Counted from the first letter of the stretch, positions 15,554-23,862 are shown. The stretch: 64,000 nt of DNA from Streptomyces griseorubiginosus (GCF_001514195.1 NZ_KQ948737.1:390012-454011), one strand, 5' to 3'. Translations and numbers: made by a program. Notes: generated from the letters alone by a model not told the origin.

Positions 15554-16543
15554 TTGTCGAGTTTGAGCTTCCCGCCGGCACGGGCGGTCGGACGTGGGGC
15601 GGCCTGGTACCGCGGGGACTGCCACGTCCACTCCGTCCACTCGGACGGGGAACTCACCCCCGAAGAGTTGGTAGTCCGGGGACGCGCGGCCAAGCTCGAC
15701 TTCATCGCGACGACGGAGCACAACTCAGCTGCGCCCCCGGGTGCCTGGGGGTATCTGGCCGCCGATGACTTCTTGATCCTTCTCGGCGAAGAGGTGACCA
15801 CGAAGACCGGGCACTGGCTCGCGCTCGGTATCAGTCCCGGCGAGGTCGTCGACTGGAACCATCAGGTCAGGGACGGATTGATTGATAAGTGCCTGGCCCA
15901 GGTCCACCGGGCAGGGGGCCTGTGTGTTGCCGCGCACCCGCATGCGCCCTTCCCCTCGGGGGGCTTCATGTTCCCCTTCCTCGGCTTCGACGTGGTGGAG
16001 GTGTGGAACGGACTGTGGACTTCGGATCGGCCCTGGAATGCTGACAACGAGGCGGCGCTGGCGGAGTGGGGGCACAGCCTCGGGGCGGACCTGCAGACGG
16101 GCTCGTGGCGGCCGGCGATGGGCAACAGCGACACCCATTTGGAAGGGCAGATCGGAATCCCTCACACCGTGGTCTTCGCCGAGGAACTGACAACGGAGGC
16201 GGTCCTGGCCGGGATCCGCGCGGGCCGCAGCTGGATCGCCGAGTCGGCGGATGTGGACGTGTCGTTCTCCGCCTATGCCGACGGTCGCGTTGCCGGGGTG
16301 GGAGAGCGGCTCGCGACTCATGGTGGGCAGGTGGAAGTTCACGCGGCAGTACGAGGTGCGCCAGCGGGGACCGTCAGCTTCCACACCGATCGAGGGATGG
16401 TTTATCGGGCACCTCTCCCCGGTGACGGGGCGGGAGCGGTGCAGTGGGACACGACAGCGGAGCAGTCGGCGTTCGTCCGCATCGAGGTCCGCCATCCCAA
16501 CGGTCACGTCGCCGCACTCACCAATCCGATCATCCTCGGCTGA
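15554..16543 (+). CDS. PHP-domain metal-dependent phosphoesterase (CehA/McbA-like), probably N-truncated
   Basis: The 329-residue protein opens almost directly with the PHP domain. Metal ligands are visible in CHVHSVHSDG, TTEHNS, AAHPHAPFPSG and MGNSDTH. The C-terminal part (about residue 240 on) is a beta-rich tail. PHP proteins hydrolyse phosphoesters using two or three metal ions. Relatives usually carry an extra N-terminal region that is missing here; an in-frame stop lies at 15524-15526. TTG at 15554 follows GGAGGGGAG. The gene is enclosed by IS-type inverted repeats, suggesting rearrangement or cargo status. Substrate is unknown. Confidence 0.8.
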   Translation: MSSLSFPPARAVGRGAAWYRGDCHVHSVHSDGELTPEELVVRGRAAKLDFIATTEHNSAAPPGAWGYLAADDFLILLGEEVTTKTGHWLALGISPGEVVDWNHQVRDGLIDKCLAQVHRAGGLCVAAHPHAPFPSGGFMFPFLGFDVVEVWNGLWTSDRPWNADNEAALAEWGHSLGADLQTGSWRPAMGNSDTHLEGQIGIPHTVVFAEELTTEAVLAGIRAGRSWIAESADVDVSFSAYADGRVAGVGERLATHGGQVEVHAAVRGAPAGTVSFHTDRGMVYRAPLPGDGAGAVQWDTTAEQSAFVRIEVRHPNGHVAALTNPIILG

Positions 16544-16552
16544 CCGTTCGTT

Positions 16553-17151
16553 TCAGCGTGAGGTGCGGAGGCGGCGGAGGCAGATGAGGCTGCAGGCCAG
16601 TTCGAGCAGGCCCTGATGGAGGTCGGCGCGTCGTTCGTAGCGGATCCGGAGCCGTTTGAACTGGTGCAGCCAGGCGAAGCTCCGTTCCACCACCCAACGG
16701 ACCTTGCCGAGCCCTGAGCCTTGGGCCACGCGGCAGCGGGCTATCAGCGGCTTGACGCCGCGCTTCCACAGCAGGCGGCGGTACTTGTCGAAGTCGTAGC
16801 CCCAGTCGGCATACAGGTACCGCGGCTTGCGGCGAGGCCGTCCCCGCAGACCCCGGATCGGCGGGACCGCGTCGAGCAGCGGCAGCCGCTGGTGACATCG
16901 TGGCGGTTGCCGCCGGTGAGCGTGACGGCGAGCTGGCCGACCTTTTCGGCTGGGACATCGCGCCAGGCGACGCCGGTCCGCAGTACGTACATCACCCCGG
17001 CGAGTGCCGCCCGGTCGGGAACGCGCAGTCGACCGGGATGGCGGCGGCATTCAGGAGCGGGCGGCAGGAGCGGAGCCACGCGCTCCCACAGGTCATCCGG
17101 AACAAGATCAGAACGCACACGGACACCTTGCTGACCAAGATCGTTAAGCAC
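16553..17151 (-). pseudogene. Degenerate IS5-family transposase
   Basis: The N-terminal part (SDLVPDDLWERVAPLLPP, TGVAWRDVPAEKVG) and C-terminal part (YLYADWGYDFDKYRRLLWKR, WVVERSFAWLHQFKRLRIRY) are those of a two-frame IS5-type DDE transposase. After PAEKVG the sequence jumps straight to QLAVTLTGGNRHDVT. About 80 residues, including the first catalytic Asp region, are therefore deleted. One C is also lost near 16890 (ACCAG for ACCCAG), which shifts frame before LPLLDAVPPI. The element cannot make active transposase. It reads away from the inverted repeat at 17168-17187. Confidence 0.88.
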
Positions 17152-17167
17152 AAGACCTGCGGTTCAA

Positions 17168-17187
17168 CTCATTCTGAAACGATCAGT
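17168..17187 (-). repeat. Right terminal inverted repeat
   Basis: The 20-bp partner of 15434-15453 with one mismatch lies 17 bases upstream of the transposase remnant start and is followed by TAA overlapping its last base. Confidence 0.7.
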
Positions 17188-17217
17188 AAGCCGTCACCAA
17201 CATCCCGTCCGCACCGG

Positions 17218-17808
17218 CTAAACGACGTCGGGCTCCGTGCCCGGCCACGCTCCGCGCCCCACCAGATCGAGGACGAGTGCGGCGATGTTCCACGCGTCGT
17301 CCTCTCCGCGGTGATGGCGGCCCTCCAGCGGCAGTCCGGCTATCTGCAGGGCCTGGGCCATGCCGGGTTTCCTGTGCAGTCCGTAGGCCTTGGTGAATAC
17401 GGCCTTGGCGTTGGTGTGGTTGCGCTCTGTCGGGTAGCCGAACGGGTAGGCCACTGAATCCGCCTGACTCTGCCGAGCGAACTGGCGGCGGTCGTACTCG
17501 CCCCAACTCGCCCAGAGGCGCTCGGCGGCGCCGTACTCCTCGACGAGGATCCGGCATGCCTCGGCGAAGGAGACACCCCGCTCCACCTCGGCTTGCGTCA
17601 GTCCGGTCAGTTCCGTGCAGAAGACGCTCACCGTCGAGCGGACGGGGCGGACCAGGAGGCGGTGCCGGGACAGCCGGCGTCCTGCTGACACATCCACGAC
17701 GGTGAGACCGATCTCGATGATCTCGTTCACGGAGCCGGGCGGCGGCTGCCCGTCCCAGCAGGTGGCTTCCACGTCAATGACGTTCAGCAGGGCGGGTTCG
17801 TGGCGCAT
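17218..17808 (-). CDS. DEDDh-type 3'-5' exonuclease
   Basis: The 196-residue protein shows the DEDDh motifs. Exo I is NVIDVEATCWDG with EIIEIG, Exo II lies in the SWGEYDRRQF region, and Exo III is HHRGEDDAWNIAAL, supplying the catalytic His and last Asp. It resembles KapD/ERI-1-like exonucleases that trim RNA or single-stranded DNA in the cytoplasm. The ATG at 17808 gives the typical N-terminus (RHEPALLNVIDVE). An in-frame GTG lies at 17844, and neither start has a clear ribosome-binding site. Its end lies 31 bases from the IS-type repeat, so the element inserted just downstream of it. Confidence 0.85.
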   Translation of the reverse strand: MRHEPALLNVIDVEATCWDGQPPPGSVNEIIEIGLTVVDVSAGRRLSRHRLLVRPVRSTVSVFCTELTGLTQAEVERGVSFAEACRILVEEYGAAERLWASWGEYDRRQFARQSQADSVAYPFGYPTERNHTNAKAVFTKAYGLHRKPGMAQALQIAGLPLEGRHHRGEDDAWNIAALVLDLVGRGAWPGTEPDVV

Positions 17809-17913
17809 GGGCCGAGAGTAGAGTTGCGCGCCCGGTACCGGCACCTCAATTTGTGCAGGCCCAGGCGCGCACTCCCCACCGTCCGCATGTGCCGGTTCAC
17901 GCCCCGGCCGGTC

Positions 17914-19200
17914 TCAGCGGATGCGGTTCGCCGACCTGGTGGCGGCGTTGAGGAGGTACTCCAGTGGGCCGCGGCGGAAGAAGCGGGACCAGATCGCGGC
18001 GAAGAGTACAGCTCCGAGGACGTACATGATCAGGGGGAGCCAGGACTGCTGGGTACCGGTTCCGGCCGGCGTGGAGAACACGGACTGTGCGAGGAAGTGG
18101 CCGACGTAGGCGGTCAGGGACATGGTGCCCACGGCGATGACCGGCTTGGCCAGGCGGCGCAGTCGCGGCAGGCGGTCCATCGCCACCGTCGCGCCCACGA
18201 TCACGAGGATCGCGATGCCGACGCTGCCGATGATGTCGAACGTGGTGCCACTGTGCGGCCCGGCCTGCAGGAGAGACGACGCGGACAGGTCGGGGAACGA
18301 TCCACCGTCCGCGGGCATCGATCCGCCGCCGGTGGGCATCGGCCCGGAGCTGCCGGACGAGGGCCCGTCCTCCGCGAGACTCCGCAACGCGCCCTTGCCG
18401 GCGAGCAGCAGGGACATGCCGTAGGCGGCCGCGGTGAGGGCGGCGCCGAGTGCGGCGAGGCGCTTCTGGACCGTGCCGGAGGAGAGGTCGAGGCGGCCCA
18501 GTGCCATGCCCGCGATCACGAAGGACATCCAGGTGAGCGCCGGGTAGAAGCCGGTGAGCAGGAGATCGAGGACGCCGACCTCGCTGAGGTGGCGGAGCGG
18601 GTCGTAGCTGTTGATGCTCTGCTGGACCGAGGGAGTCAGCAGTGAGGAGAGGACGTACGCCAGCTGCGGCGCGACGAGGGCGAACGCGGCGGCGATGATC
18701 GCGAGGGTCCTGGCCCGCAGGCGCACCAGGGGCAGGGCGAGGAGGAAGTAGACCCCGTAGAAGCCGAGGATGATCACTCCCCCGTACTCGATCGCCATCA
18801 CGGTGCCCAGGGCCAGCAGGATCACGGCCCGGATCGCGATACGGGCTCTCGCCTGCCGGCCGGCCAGGCCGGTCCTGGGTTCGCGGCGGCCGGCGAGCAG
18901 CATCAGCGAGAACCCGGCGAGCGTGGCGAACAGCACCGACGAGTGGCCGTCGGCCATGTACCGGATCCAGCTGGCGACGCCGTGTGTCGCGGACAGCGGG
19001 GGACCGATGTGCACGACGTACATGCCGAACACGGCCAGTGCGCGGGCCAGGTCCACTCCGACGAGGCGTCCCATCGAGGGATCGGTCGAGGCGAGGCCGG
19101 CGGGCTCGGTGGAGGTCCGGGTAGGTGGAGGCGAGTTCTCCTGCGGTGCCGGTGTCGCCTGCGGTGCCGGTGTCGCCTGCGGTTGTTGTGCCTGTGTCAT
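17914..19200 (-). CDS. DUF418/DUF1624-like membrane acyltransferase-type protein
   Basis: The 428-residue protein has a glutamine/proline-rich cytoplasmic N-terminus, including two copies of PQATPA encoded by an 18-bp tandem repeat at 19141-19176. About ten membrane segments follow. RLVGVDLARALAVFGMYVVH starts the membrane domain and SLTAYVGHFLAQSVF is near the end, as in heparan-alpha-glucosaminide acetyltransferase-like and DUF418 proteins. It might transfer acyl groups to cell-surface molecules, but the substrate is unknown. A Gly/Ser/Pro-rich loop interrupts the second half. It is divergent from the YihY gene. Confidence 0.8.
   Translation of the reverse strand: MTQAQQPQATPAPQATPAPQENSPPPTRTSTEPAGLASTDPSMGRLVGVDLARALAVFGMYVVHIGPPLSATHGVASWIRYMADGHSSVLFATLAGFSLMLLAGRREPRTGLAGRQARARIAIRAVILLALGTVMAIEYGGVIILGFYGVYFLLALPLVRLRARTLAIIAAAFALVAPQLAYVLSSLLTPSVQQSINSYDPLRHLSEVGVLDLLLTGFYPALTWMSFVIAGMALGRLDLSSGTVQKRLAALGAALTAAAYGMSLLLAGKGALRSLAEDGPSSGSSGPMPTGGGSMPADGGSFPDLSASSLLQAGPHSGTTFDIIGSVGIAILVIVGATVAMDRLPRLRRLAKPVIAVGTMSLTAYVGHFLAQSVFSTPAGTGTQQSWLPLIMYVLGAVLFAAIWSRFFRRGPLEYLLNAATRSANRIR
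19141..19176. repeat. 18-bp tandem duplication within the DUF418-like gene
   Basis: CTGCGGTGCCGGTGTCGC is present twice in direct succession, encoding repeated PQATPA in the minus-strand protein. The unit is a multiple of three, so copy change would leave the frame intact. Confidence 0.75.
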
Positions 19201-19358
19201 GAGGAGAACTTCGCGCAGGTGCCCCGGCGCGAACCATCCGGCAGTCTTCGGGCCCTCCCCCGCCGGTCGGCGGGTACCGCCCTGCCGACCGACGGAGTGG
19301 ACCGCTGCCTCCTGGCAGCCGCTGCGGTTGGGCGCAGGGAGTGGGGTACCCGGCCGCC

Positions 19359-20408
19359 ATGACAAAGTTGCACATTAGAGGACGAAAAGAACATCAAACT
19401 CACGATGAGGTCCCCGCGACCGCCGAGGCCGGGCCCGGGCCGGAGGTGGAGCGCAACGCGCCGACGACGCCGACGAAACTGCCGAAGGGCGCCTGGGGAG
19501 CGGCTCTCAAAGGCAGCCTGCGCGAGTTCAAGGACGATGAGCTGACCGACCGCGCGGCCGCGCTGACGTACTACGGCGTACTGGCACTGTTCCCGGCGCT
19601 GCTCGTGCTCGTCTCCGTACTGGGCCTCACCGGCAGGTCGACCACGGACAAGGTCCTGAACAACCTCCAGCAGTTCGCGCCCGGCTCCGCCCGCGACATC
19701 ATCACCAGCGCCGTCCAGCAGTTGCAGGGCAACAGCGGCACCGGCTCCATCATGGCCATCGTCGGCCTGGTGCTGGCCATCTGGTCGGCCTCCGGCTACG
19801 TCGCCGCCTTCATCCGTGCCGCGAACGCCGTCTACGACATGCCCGAGGGCCGCCCGGTGTGGAAGATCCTTCCCGTGCGGTTCGCGGTGACCGTGGTGCT
19901 GCTGGTACTGGCCGTGATCAGCGCACTGATCGTGGTCTTCACCGGCAGCCTCGCTCAGAAGGCCGGACAGGCCCTCGGCGTCGGGGACACCGCATTGACG
20001 GTGTGGTCGATCGCCAAGTGGCCCGTACTCGTCATCCTGGTCACGGTCATGATCGCGATCCTGTACTGGGCCACCCCGAACGCGAAGGTGAAGGGATTCA
20101 GGTGGATCACTCCGGGGAGCTTCCTGGCCCTGCTGATCTGGATGATCGCCTCCGCCGGCTTCGCGCTCTACGTCGCGAACTTCGCCTCCTACAACAAGAC
20201 CTACGGCACCATGGCGGGCGTCATCGTCTTCCTCCTGTGGCTGTGGATCACCAACCTCGCCATCTTGCTGGGTCTGGAGTTCGACGCCGAGATCGCCCGC
20301 CAGCGGGCCATCGCAGGCGGCCATCCCGCCGGGGTCGAGCCGTACACCCAGCCTCGCGACACCCGCACGTGGGACGAGGAGGACCGGCGCCGCCTGGGCG
20401 ACACATGA
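19359..20408 (+). CDS. YihY/BrkB family integral membrane protein
   Basis: The 349-residue protein has a hydrophilic N-terminal 80 residues, then the YihY signature DELTDRAAALTYYGVLALFP and about six membrane segments. It ends in a charged tail after LLGLEFDAEIARQRA. The family is widespread, once mis-named ribonuclease BN; its function is unproven and it may be an exporter or permease. ATG at 19359 was chosen; a GTG at 19341 is in frame and the ribosome-binding site is weak for both. The gene is divergent from the DUF418-like gene with a 158-bp spacer. Confidence 0.88.
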   Translation: MTKLHIRGRKEHQTHDEVPATAEAGPGPEVERNAPTTPTKLPKGAWGAALKGSLREFKDDELTDRAAALTYYGVLALFPALLVLVSVLGLTGRSTTDKVLNNLQQFAPGSARDIITSAVQQLQGNSGTGSIMAIVGLVLAIWSASGYVAAFIRAANAVYDMPEGRPVWKILPVRFAVTVVLLVLAVISALIVVFTGSLAQKAGQALGVGDTALTVWSIAKWPVLVILVTVMIAILYWATPNAKVKGFRWITPGSFLALLIWMIASAGFALYVANFASYNKTYGTMAGVIVFLLWLWITNLAILLGLEFDAEIARQRAIAGGHPAGVEPYTQPRDTRTWDEEDRRRLGDT

Positions 20409-20669
20409 CGTCCCCTGCGGCCATTACGGGGGCGTAGGCCTGTGACCTCGGGATACCTGCCTCCCATGAGGCTTCTGGCGGGGGTGCGTGACGGTGATCG
20501 GTTTGCGGGCGAGGGGGGCGGTAACGGGTCGGAGGTGCCTGGCCATGATGCGGCTCAGGTCGAACACGCAGGCCGTACCGGACGCCGCCCCAGACCTACG
20601 CCCCCCATCCGCACCGCACGCACCGACGCACCCGCACCCGCACCCGCACCCGCACGAAGGCCACCACTC

Positions 20670-20939
20670 GTGTCCGATCAGCACGCTGCTGCGGCGATAA
20701 CCGCAGCAGCCGTCATCGCCATGATCCTTTCCGCTCGGTCAGCCATCGCTCACCCGAGCGGCCGTAAACACGTCACCCATTCGACAGGCCACCACCGAAC
20801 ACCCGGCCCCGCTGCCCCTGCCCCAGCCCCTCCGGCAGGCACGGTTCCTGACGACCCCGAACGGGCCGTCCAAGAGGCCGAACAGCACGTCCATCTCTGC
20901 TGGCAGCGACTTCGCACACGGGCCGACCCGCTCGAGTGA
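20670..20939 (+). CDS. Small hypothetical protein, possibly membrane-anchored
   Basis: The 89-residue frame (SDQHAAAAITAAAVIAMILS) has one short hydrophobic N-terminal stretch, a His/Pro-rich linker and an acidic, alpha-helical end (AVQEAEQHVHLCWQRLRTRA). I do not recognise it. The frame is open farther upstream through a C/A-rich hexamer repeat (CACCCG at about 20631-20654), which looks non-coding. GTG at 20670 is therefore a guess with a weak AAGG upstream. It might not be a real gene. Confidence 0.4.
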   Translation: MSDQHAAAAITAAAVIAMILSARSAIAHPSGRKHVTHSTGHHRTPGPAAPAPAPPAGTVPDDPERAVQEAEQHVHLCWQRLRTRADPLE

Positions 20940-21058
20940 CCTCAGCCGTCGCGGCTGCGGACATCCGGTCCACCCGAGCCCGGACACGGGGAGCGATTTC
21001 CCACGGGACTGCAGCGACCGGTGTTTCTGCTGCGACGCCCGGGGGAGAATCGCTTCGG

Positions 21059-21082
21059 GATCGTGACGATCAGGTCGCGACC
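21059..21082. promoter_or_regulatory. Two adjacent palindromes upstream of the cold-shock gene
   Basis: GATCGT-G-ACGATC (21059-21071) and GGTCGCGACC (21073-21082) are perfect palindromes separated by one base, 22 bases upstream of the cold-shock start. They could be an operator or form a 5'-leader structure. Confidence 0.4.
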
Positions 21083-21103
21083 GTGAAGTGAGGGAACACC
21101 GTT

Positions 21104-21307
21104 ATGGCGCAGGGCAGTGTGAAGTGGTTCAACGCGGAGAAGGGCTTCGGGTTCATCGAGCAGGACGGCGGCGGTCCGGACGTGTTCGTGCACTACTCGG
21201 AGATCCAGGGCAACGGCTACCGGAGCCTGGACGAGGGCCAGCGTGTCGAGTTCGAGATCGGCCAGGGCCAGAAGGGCCCGCAGGCACAGCAGGTCCACGC
21301 GATCTGA
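21104..21307 (+). CDS. CspA-family cold-shock protein
   Basis: The 67-residue single cold-shock domain protein (AQGSVKWFNAEKGFGFIEQD) contains the RNP1-like KGFGFI and RNP2-like DVFVHYSEI motifs that bind single-stranded RNA or DNA. It acts as an RNA chaperone in the cytoplasm, and length and sequence are standard. Two adjacent palindromes lie in its upstream region and a 17-bp stem-loop lies downstream. Confidence 0.96.
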   Translation: MAQGSVKWFNAEKGFGFIEQDGGGPDVFVHYSEIQGNGYRSLDEGQRVEFEIGQGQKGPQAQQVHAI

Positions 21308-21381
21308 TCCCTCTCCTGCCCTGGACCGGCGGACGAGGACGCCTGTCTGCCGGCACGGCGTCTCGATGAGGTCTCGCACGT

Positions 21382-21421
21382 CCGCAGCCCCCTCGCACGA
21401 CTTGGTGCGCGGGGGCTGCGG
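21382..21421 (+). terminator. Strong stem-loop terminator after the cold-shock gene
   Basis: The arms 21382-21398 and 21405-21421 pair over 17 positions with one mismatch around the loop GACTTG. It lies 75 bases after the cold-shock stop and is also downstream of the convergent HATPase gene. Confidence 0.75.
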
Positions 21422-21585
21422 TGCGTTGGTCAGCGTGAGTGGCCGAGGACAGCAAGAAAGGCGAAGTCGCTGTCGTCGTTCGCCGTCGTCGGCAGGGGCA
21501 GCCAGGGCGAGACCGGCCGCGCCCGTCGCGATGATCTTCTACATAGCCGGGTGTCCGGGATCAGGCCTTCTTTGAGCCCGCCCCT

Positions 21586-22059
21586 TCACCCCATGCGGCC
21601 CGCGACGTGGCCGCCCGGGTCGTCGGCCAGCACCACTGTGGCCTTGATCCGCTTGCCCACCGGTTCCCGATGCATCTCGATGCTCCGGCAGACGGCCATC
21701 ACGATCTCGAGGCCGTGCTGGCCCACCCGCCCGGGGTTCGCCGCCTTGGCGATCGGCAGGATCGGTTCGCTGTCCCACACGGTCACCTCGACCGCCCCGT
21801 CGATGACCTCCAGGGTCAGCAGGCAGGGGCCCGGAGCGTACTTGCGGGCGTTGGTCACCAGCTCGCTCACCACCAGCTGGACCATGCCCATCGCACGCTC
21901 CGACACCGGCAGCCCGTGGACGGCCTGCACATCCGTCAGGAACGAACGAGCCAGCTGACGGGCTTCAGCGATCTCCGCACTGCCTTCGAACGCGGCCGAT
22001 ACAGTCACCGGTCCGCCGAGCAGGGAGTCCTGTCCCTCGCCCATTGCCGTTCGCACCAT
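21586..22059 (-). CDS. RsbW-like anti-sigma factor / serine kinase (HATPase)
   Basis: The 157-residue protein has a GHKL ATPase fold. The N-box lies in LVVSELVTNARKYAPGP and the G1 box in VWDSEPILPI, followed by GRVGQHGLEIVMAV. Small stand-alone HATPase proteins of this type bind sigma factors or phosphorylate STAS antagonists. Two STAS genes start nearby on the opposite strand, so a partner-switch module is likely. No sigma factor gene is adjacent. ATG at 22059 has AAGGCGGG upstream. The G2-type ATP-lid is short, as usual in these Streptomyces proteins. Confidence 0.9.
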   Translation of the reverse strand: MVRTAMGEGQDSLLGGPVTVSAAFEGSAEIAEARQLARSFLTDVQAVHGLPVSERAMGMVQLVVSELVTNARKYAPGPCLLTLEVIDGAVEVTVWDSEPILPIAKAANPGRVGQHGLEIVMAVCRSIEMHREPVGKRIKATVVLADDPGGHVAGRMG

Positions 22060-22289
22060 GCAGCCCGCCTTTTGCCTCAAGCATCTTCAGCCAACTCCCC
22101 TCGGATGCCCCGCGAGCCCGACTTCAGACATCGCAAGCGGGCGATCCGGGAAAAGTCACTCACCGTTATCGAACGCATACGAAATGTGCACCGGTTCTGC
22201 GGTGGGGGCTCCTGCTGCGCCGTCATGCGAGCACCATCTATGGCGTAGGTGAAACCCACACGTTACTGATCCTTGGGCATACTGGCCTC

Positions 22290-22661
22290 ATGAGTACCGC
22301 CGACGACAGCCAGAACCCATTTGGCCAGGTCAACGGGCATGTTCCGGAGGAGAACGGGCTGGTTCAGTACGAACGGGACAAAGCCTGGGTGATCGTCGCC
22401 CACGGCGCTTTCGACATGGACACGATCGCGCCGTTCGCCGAGGCGCTTCAGGCCGCGGTGATCGAGCACGCCAGGGTCGTCGTGGACGTCTCCGGCATCA
22501 CCTTCGCGGACTCGACCTTTCTGAACCTGCTGCTGCACATCAACCAGCAGACGGATCTGCGCATCGTGGCGCCGGCGCCGCAACTGCGACGCGTGCTGGA
22601 GATGACCGGAGCCGACACCGTCCTCACGGTGCAGCCGACGGTTGACGACGCGGCCAGGTGA
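22290..22661 (+). CDS. STAS-domain anti-sigma factor antagonist
   Basis: The 123-residue protein carries a SpoIIAA-like STAS domain. Around residue 75 VVVDVSGITFADSTFLNLLL holds the conserved D-S pair, whose Ser is the expected phosphorylation site. The protein would bind the divergent HATPase when unphosphorylated and so free a sigma factor. A spacer of 230 bases separates it from that gene. A second STAS gene follows on the same strand after 138 bases. Confidence 0.9.
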   Translation: MSTADDSQNPFGQVNGHVPEENGLVQYERDKAWVIVAHGAFDMDTIAPFAEALQAAVIEHARVVVDVSGITFADSTFLNLLLHINQQTDLRIVAPAPQLRRVLEMTGADTVLTVQPTVDDAAR

Positions 22662-22799
22662 ACCCGCGGTCCCCGGCCTGCGGCTGAGCCCGTCCTGCAA
22701 GGCTGGGGGGGCACTCGTGGGGTGCATCTGGACGTCCGGCTGGGGCAGAATCATCCCCGCCCGCAAGAGGCGGGCACGTCCGAACGCCTTGAGGAGACG

Positions 22800-23168
22800 G
22801 TGAGCGACAACCACAGAGCCGGCTTACACGACCGCCTTCGCGCCGTCCGGACGGTGGTCGACGGCGTTCGTGTCGTGACCGTGCACGGCGAGATCGACCA
22901 CGACGGCAAGGACATCCTCGTCCAGGCGCTGCTGTCCGCGGACGGCACGCCGACACCGCAGCGGATCGTGGCCGACCTGAGCGATGTGACCTTCATGGAC
23001 TCCAGCGGCGTCAACGCGTTCGTCACCGTCTATCAGCAGGTCAGCGCAGATCACGGGTGGCTGCGCATCGCCGGCGCCCAGCAATCGGTCCTGCGCGTCC
23101 TTCAGATCGTCGGCATCGACGCCCTCATCCCGTGCCTCCCCACCATCGAAGACGCCCTGAGCGCCTGA
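22800..23168 (+). CDS. Second STAS-domain antagonist, with a TTA codon
   Basis: The 122-residue protein has a STAS domain with VADLSDVTFMDSSGVNAFVT, whose D-S-S-G is the canonical phosphorylation motif. It differs from the first STAS copy and could serve another kinase. GTG at 22800 is preceded by GAGGAGA. Codon 9 (22824-22826) is TTA, so efficient translation should depend on the bldA tRNA. This would tie the switch to development or secondary metabolism. Confidence 0.9.
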   Translation: MSDNHRAGLHDRLRAVRTVVDGVRVVTVHGEIDHDGKDILVQALLSADGTPTPQRIVADLSDVTFMDSSGVNAFVTVYQQVSADHGWLRIAGAQQSVLRVLQIVGIDALIPCLPTIEDALSA

Positions 23169-23193
23169 CCACCCCGCACCCGGCTGTTCCCGT

Positions 23194-23862
23194 TCAGTCC
23201 GTGCTGGGCCGGGCCAGGCCGTGGTCGTAGGCGAAGATCACGGCCTGGATGCGGTCGCGTGCGCCGATCTTGGCCAGGACGCGGCCGACGTGGGTCTTGA
23301 CGGTGGACTCGGACAGGACGAACCGGGCGGCGATCTCGCCGTTGGTCCAGCCCTTGCCGACGGCCACGAGGATCTCGCGTTCACGGTCGGTGAGCGAGCC
23401 CAGCCTCGGGTCCTCGGCGCCGTCGCCCCGGTGGGCGGGGATGTACGGGGCGAACTCGTCCAGGAGGCGGCGGGTGAGAGCGGGGGCGATCACCGCGTCG
23501 CCGGAGGCCACGGCGCGAATTCCGGCGAGGAGTTCCTCGGGGCGCGCGTCCTTCAGCAGGAAGCCGCTGGCGCCGGCCCGGATCGCGGCGTGGACGTACT
23601 CGTCGAGGTCGAACGTCGTGAGCACGAGGACGCGTGAGCGGCCACCGGCGGCGGCGATGCGTCGGGTCGCCTCGATGCCGTCCATGCCGGGCATGCGGAC
23701 GTCCATCAGGACGACGTCGGGGCGCAGTTCGGCGGCCTTGCGGACGGCTTCGGCGCCGTGCGCGGCCTCTCCTACGACATCGGTCTCGGGGACGGAGTCC
23801 AGGAGCAGGTGGAAGCCGTAGCGTTGCAGCGGCTGGTCGTCCACGATGAGCACGGTGGTCAT
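23194..23862 (-). CDS. NarL-type two-component response regulator
   Basis: The 222-residue protein has an N-terminal receiver domain with phospho-acceptor D54 (VVLMDVRMPGMDG), acidic pocket VDD at residues 7-9, and a C-terminal LuxR HTH (LTDREREILVAVGKGWTNGE, then STVKTHVGRVLAKIG). Its start overlaps the stop of the upstream histidine kinase (ATGA). The two genes and the ABC-2 exporter before them lie on one strand, so the regulator probably controls that exporter or related envelope genes. Confidence 0.94.
   Translation of the reverse strand: MTTVLIVDDQPLQRYGFHLLLDSVPETDVVGEAAHGAEAVRKAAELRPDVVLMDVRMPGMDGIEATRRIAAAGGRSRVLVLTTFDLDEYVHAAIRAGASGFLLKDARPEELLAGIRAVASGDAVIAPALTRRLLDEFAPYIPAHRGDGAEDPRLGSLTDREREILVAVGKGWTNGEIAARFVLSESTVKTHVGRVLAKIGARDRIQAVIFAYDHGLARPSTD

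Larger units (their letters stand above)
15435..17186. mobile_element. Putative IS5-type unit enclosing a PHP gene and a degenerate transposase
   Basis: Position 15434-15453 reads ACTGATCATTTCAGAATGAG. Its inverted partner at 17168-17187 differs by one base (19/20). Outside both ends lies TAA (15432-15434 and 17187-17189), compatible with a 3-bp target duplication of IS5-family elements. Just inside each end, GATCTTGGTC recurs in inverted orientation (15453-15462, 17133-17142). A third, weaker end-like copy (CGTTTCAGCGTGAG, 16549-16562) lies where the transposase stops. Either the unit carries the PHP gene as passenger, or two IS remnants flank it. The transposase is defective, so movement would need help in trans. 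Confidence 0.55.
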
